NCBI RefSeq assembly: GCF_018403745.1
Contig: NZ_BOVP01000005.1
Span: forward strand, 1-64,000
DNA length: 64,000 bases
Source of the DNA: Lactococcus formosensis
GTDB lineage: Bacteria > Bacillota > Bacilli > Lactobacillales > Streptococcaceae
Direction: 5' to 3'
Numbering within the stretch: the first letter of the stretch is position 1; each line of letters starts with the position of its first letter. The notes under the pieces are model-generated. The model was not told the DNA's origin and ran no database searches. It was given only the letters and a program-made list of their open reading frames with translations. Made by a program: the position numbers and the translations under genes. Shown piece by piece: positions 61,440 to 64,000 of this stretch.

Positions 61440-63533
61440 ATGAATGATACATCTCGTGCATTGAAGTTCTTCTATCTCTACTTCAAAAAATATAAATTAC
61501 AATTCCTCGTGATTGCGATATTTATCATTGCGGCTACTTATCTGCAAGTTAAAGCACCCGTACTTCTTGGGGATTCTATTACACATCTTTCGACTTATGT
61601 TGGTGATTATTTTAGTCATCAACACGCTGATGAAGCGGTGAAGGGTTTACAACAAATAGCAGCAGGAGCAAATCAAGCTCAGGATGCTCTGCAACAAATT
61701 GCTGCGCAAATGGGAAAAGCTACTGGACAAGTGGTTGACTGGCATAGTCTGACATCTGCGAATGTTCCAGCAGCGGTAACTTCAAACTTACCTTCGGGAA
61801 CAACAATTGACAGCCTTCAAGCTATGGCTAAGATTCCAACAGATTGGCACCAACTTACAGACGCGAATGTTCCAGAAGCGATACGTGCCAACCTTAACGG
61901 TCAGTCTATTTCTGACTTGATGAAGGTGGCTACGTCACAAGCACCAAGCAAGGCTGATTTCATGCGTTCAATGTGGATGTTGCTTGCCTTTTACGTGATG
62001 ACAGGTATTGCGCAACTTATCTATAGCTTGCTCTTTACACGTATCGTTGCACACTCAACAAACCGTATGCGTAAAGGTCTCTTTGGTAAGTTGGAACGCC
62101 TAACAATTTCGTATTTTGACCGTCATGCGGATGGAGATATTCTCGCCCGCTTTACCTCAGACTTGGATAATATTCAAAACACATTGAATCAAGCAGCAGT
62201 GAACGTTACCACTAACTTTGCCCTGTTTATCGGGATTTTGTATATGATTTTCGACCAAAATGTCAAGATGGCATTAGTGACAATTTCTACAACTCCTGTG
62301 GCCGTTCTCTGCGCTGTGATTATCATTATTCAAGCTAAGAAATACACGGATAGACAACAAAAAGAAGTCGGCGAACTTAATGCTTATATGGATGAAAAAA
62401 TCTCTGGGCAAAAAGCGATTATCGTTGAAGGACTTCAAGCAGATGCAATCGAAGGTTTTGAAGTACGTAATGATAAAGTACGTAAAACAACCTTCGCAGC
62501 TCAAGCTTGGTCAGGTATGATTTTCCCATTGATGAATGGCTTCTCCCTCTTGACTTTGGCTTTGGTTATTTTTGCAGGTGCTAATATCCTCCTTAATGAT
62601 GCTTCATTATCAACTGCTGCAGCCTTTGGTTTGCTTGCTACATTTATCCAATATGCGCAACAATATTACAACCCAATCATGCAGATTTCTTCATCTTTCG
62701 GTCAATTGCAACTTGCGGTAACTGGTGCAACACGTCTGAATGTGATGTTTGATGAAAAAGAAGAAGTACGTCCTGAAAATGGTAAAACTTTTGAAGGTAT
62801 TTCTGAAGGTGTACACATTGAAGATATTGACTTTAGTTATCTTCCAGGTAAACCAGTCCTTAAAGATGTCAATATTAATGTGGACAAAGGTCAAATGGTT
62901 GCCTTAGTTGGTCCAACAGGATCAGGTAAAACAACTGTTATGAACCTCATGAACCGTTTCTATGATGTGGACAAAGGTGGGATCAAGTTTGATGGTACCG
63001 ATATTCGTGAATTTGACTTAGATTCATTACGTTCAAAAGTCGGGATTGTCTTGCAAGAGTCTGTCCTTTTCTCTGGAACCATTGCGGACAACATCAAGTT
63101 TGGTAAAAAAGATGCGACTATGGATGAAGTTATTACAGTAGCCAAGACGACACATATCCACGAGTTTATTGAGAGTTTACCAGAGGGTTATGAAACGCTG
63201 GTGGATGACGACGACAATGTCTTCTCTGTAGGCCAAAAACAACAAATTTCGATTGCCCGTACTATCTTGACTAACCCAGATTTGCTTATTCTTGATGAAG
63301 CAACATCAAACGTTGATACGGTTACAGAAGAACAAATTCAAATGGCTATGGAAGCAGCAATTGCTGGTCGTACATCATTTGTTATTGCCCACCGTTTGAA
63401 AACAATACTTAATGCAGACAAGATTGTTGTCCTTAAGGACGGTGAAGTTATTGAAGAAGGAAACCATAATGAACTTGTGAATCTTGGTGGCTTCTACTCT
63501 GAACTTTACCACAATCAGTTTGTCTTTGAATAA
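61440..63533 (+). CDS. Heterodimeric multidrug ABC exporter, LmrD-like half
   Basis: A 697-residue partner of the preceding gene. The nucleotide-binding domain has Walker [10 protein letters not shown], Walker [13 protein letters not shown] with the catalytic E, and H-loop FVIAHRL, so it is the active half. Its signature is FSVGQ, degenerate as expected opposite LmrC. Between TM1 (about 20-40) and TM2 (about 178-197) lies a long extracellular insert of about 130 residues with a tandem repeat ([11 protein letters not shown] at 100 and [11 protein letters not shown] at 135). Downstream of the stop the terminator follows after 23 bases. Confidence 0.92.
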   Translation: MNDTSRALKFFYLYFKKYKLQFLVIAIFIIAATYLQVKAPVLLGDSITHLSTYVGDYFSHQHADEAVKGLQQIAAGANQAQDALQQIAAQMGKATGQVVDWHSLTSANVPAAVTSNLPSGTTIDSLQAMAKIPTDWHQLTDANVPEAIRANLNGQSISDLMKVATSQAPSKADFMRSMWMLLAFYVMTGIAQLIYSLLFTRIVAHSTNRMRKGLFGKLERLTISYFDRHADGDILARFTSDLDNIQNTLNQAAVNVTTNFALFIGILYMIFDQNVKMALVTISTTPVAVLCAVIIIIQAKKYTDRQQKEVGELNAYMDEKISGQKAIIVEGLQADAIEGFEVRNDKVRKTTFAAQAWSGMIFPLMNGFSLLTLALVIFAGANILLNDASLSTAAAFGLLATFIQYAQQYYNPIMQISSSFGQLQLAVTGATRLNVMFDEKEEVRPENGKTFEGISEGVHIEDIDFSYLPGKPVLKDVNINVDKGQMVALVGPTGSGKTTVMNLMNRFYDVDKGGIKFDGTDIREFDLDSLRSKVGIVLQESVLFSGTIADNIKFGKKDATMDEVITVAKTTHIHEFIESLPEGYETLVDDDDNVFSVGQKQQISIARTILTNPDLLILDEATSNVDTVTEEQIQMAMEAAIAGRTSFVIAHRLKTILNADKIVVLKDGEVIEEGNHNELVNLGGFYSELYHNQFVFE

Positions 63534-63555
63534 AATTAAGGATAGATATTAATAT

Positions 63556-63585
63556 AAAAACGCTCGTGTCTCAACGAGCGTTTTT
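63556..63585. terminator. Bidirectional terminator
   Basis: AAAAACGCTCGT pairs with ACGAGCGTTTTT around a 6-base loop. It lies between the lmrD-like gene and the convergent partial gene. Confidence 0.93.
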
Positions 63586-63634
63586 GATGTGATTCAGATT
63601 CCAAAAATAAGAGAACGTATCTATCAACCTTCAA

Positions 63635-64000
63635 TTATGATATTTGTTCGAAGATAGCAATAATATCGACAGAACCAATACCAGAAGGGATGATTAGCTG
63701 TTCTTTACTTAAGGGAGAATCATCGATTTGCCAGCCGACAAAGTGATAGTGAGGTAATTTTACTTTCGCTGGAGAAATATAGCCTTGTTCGATACTCCGC
63801 ATACCTTCAGGATGATGCCATTCGAGAGGCTCGTTCCAAATTGTCTTAGCACTGTAGCGTACGGGGTATTTGATTGGTGTCCACTGCGCATGAAAATCAT
63901 AGATTTGGCCAAGAGGTTCAAACTGATGTTTTTCTTGAGGTTTCCAAAGGAAGTTAGGATTATAGACCCTCGTGCGATGTATAACAGAAGTTGGGCCAGC
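63635..64000 (-). CDS. C-terminal part of a protein with an InlB/Flg_new-like end
   Basis: An open frame that runs off the right edge of the window and stops at 63635. The last 121 residues are visible. The end, LPHYHFVGWQIDDSPL, then LIIPSGIGSVDIIAIFEQ, resembles the Listeria-Bacteroides repeat (VGW...IP.G..GD..L.A.W), usually found in surface or carbohydrate-active proteins. The stretch before it is rich in aromatic residues (FLWKPQEKHQFEP, YDFHAQW). The start and the main domain are outside the window. Confidence 0.6.
   Translation of the reverse strand, partial: AGPTSVIHRTRVYNPNFLWKPQEKHQFEPLGQIYDFHAQWTPIKYPVRYSAKTIWNEPLEWHHPEGMRSIEQGYISPAKVKLPHYHFVGWQIDDSPLSKEQLIIPSGIGSVDIIAIFEQIS

Noticed and set aside
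1..64000. Search for CRISPR arrays, insertion sequences and prophage genes
   Set aside because: No regularly spaced repeats, transposase motifs or phage structural genes were seen.

Overview
The window looks like a chromosomal segment of a Lactococcus (Streptococcaceae). The evidence is an 846-residue PepN with GAMENWG and HELAHQW motifs, a heterodimeric LmrC/LmrD-type ABC exporter, a ComX-type competence sigma factor just after an rRNA-tRNA operon, a lactococcin 972-type bacteriocin cluster, luxS, THF-riboswitch-controlled folT, and the rpoY-rnjA pair. The species cannot be fixed from the sequence alone. No insertion sequence, prophage, CRISPR array or plasmid replication gene was seen.

Layout. 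1-855 is the tail of an rRNA operon (5S end plus seven tRNAs). 1.2-6.3 kb: comX, pgk, an RlmI-like rRNA methyltransferase, a TraX-like membrane protein and a DUF218 protein. 6.4-12.0 kb (minus strand): tRNA-Leu, a BaiN/RdsA flavoprotein, an EgtUV/ChoQS-like ABC importer, and luxS with a 49-codon lysine-rich ORF and a Gfo/Idh/MocA oxidoreductase. 12.2-19.3 kb: an amino-acid catabolic block (alanine dehydrogenase, threonine ammonia-lyase, Kbl, Tdh and a SteT-like permease), with candidate CcpA (cre) sites at three promoters. 19.4-27.8 kb: a cysteine hydrolase, anaerobic ribonucleotide reductase (nrdD with two NrdR boxes; nrdG), an APC permease and the shared ECF module ecfA1-ecfA2-ecfT. 27.9-28.1 kb: tRNA-Arg and tRNA-Pro.

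28.1-31.8 kb is an AT-rich accessory island: small ORF, DUF1430 membrane protein, ABC ATPase, and an unusually long lactococcin 972-like bacteriocin. Its upstream region carries TACGAATA preceded by a T-run, which matches the box used by ComX sigma factors, so the bacteriocin may be tied to the comX at the start of the window. 32.0-34.2 kb: a second SteT-like permease and rpsD with a long leader. 34.4-40.9 kb: a TSUP transporter, then a mannose-family PTS (IIC, IID, IIB; no IIA) with an RpiR regulator, MurQ and an AmiE-like serine hydrolase. This reads as an N-acetylmuramic acid salvage operon that uses an unusual PTS family. 41.0-52.7 kb: tex, a SprT-like protein, adenosine deaminase, VanZ, RNase J1/RpoY, and the tsaB-rimI-GNAT-tsaD operon. 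53.0-63.5 kb: pepN, folT, an MFS exporter, MarR, a CDF pump and LmrCD. The window ends inside a minus-strand gene with an InlB/Flg_new-like C-terminus.

Nine genes across the window have an extended -10 (TGN plus a -10 hexamer) ending only 6-7 bases before the ATG. They would therefore be transcribed as leaderless or near-leaderless mRNAs. All family names are from reading the sequence and from memory of family motifs; no database search was run.
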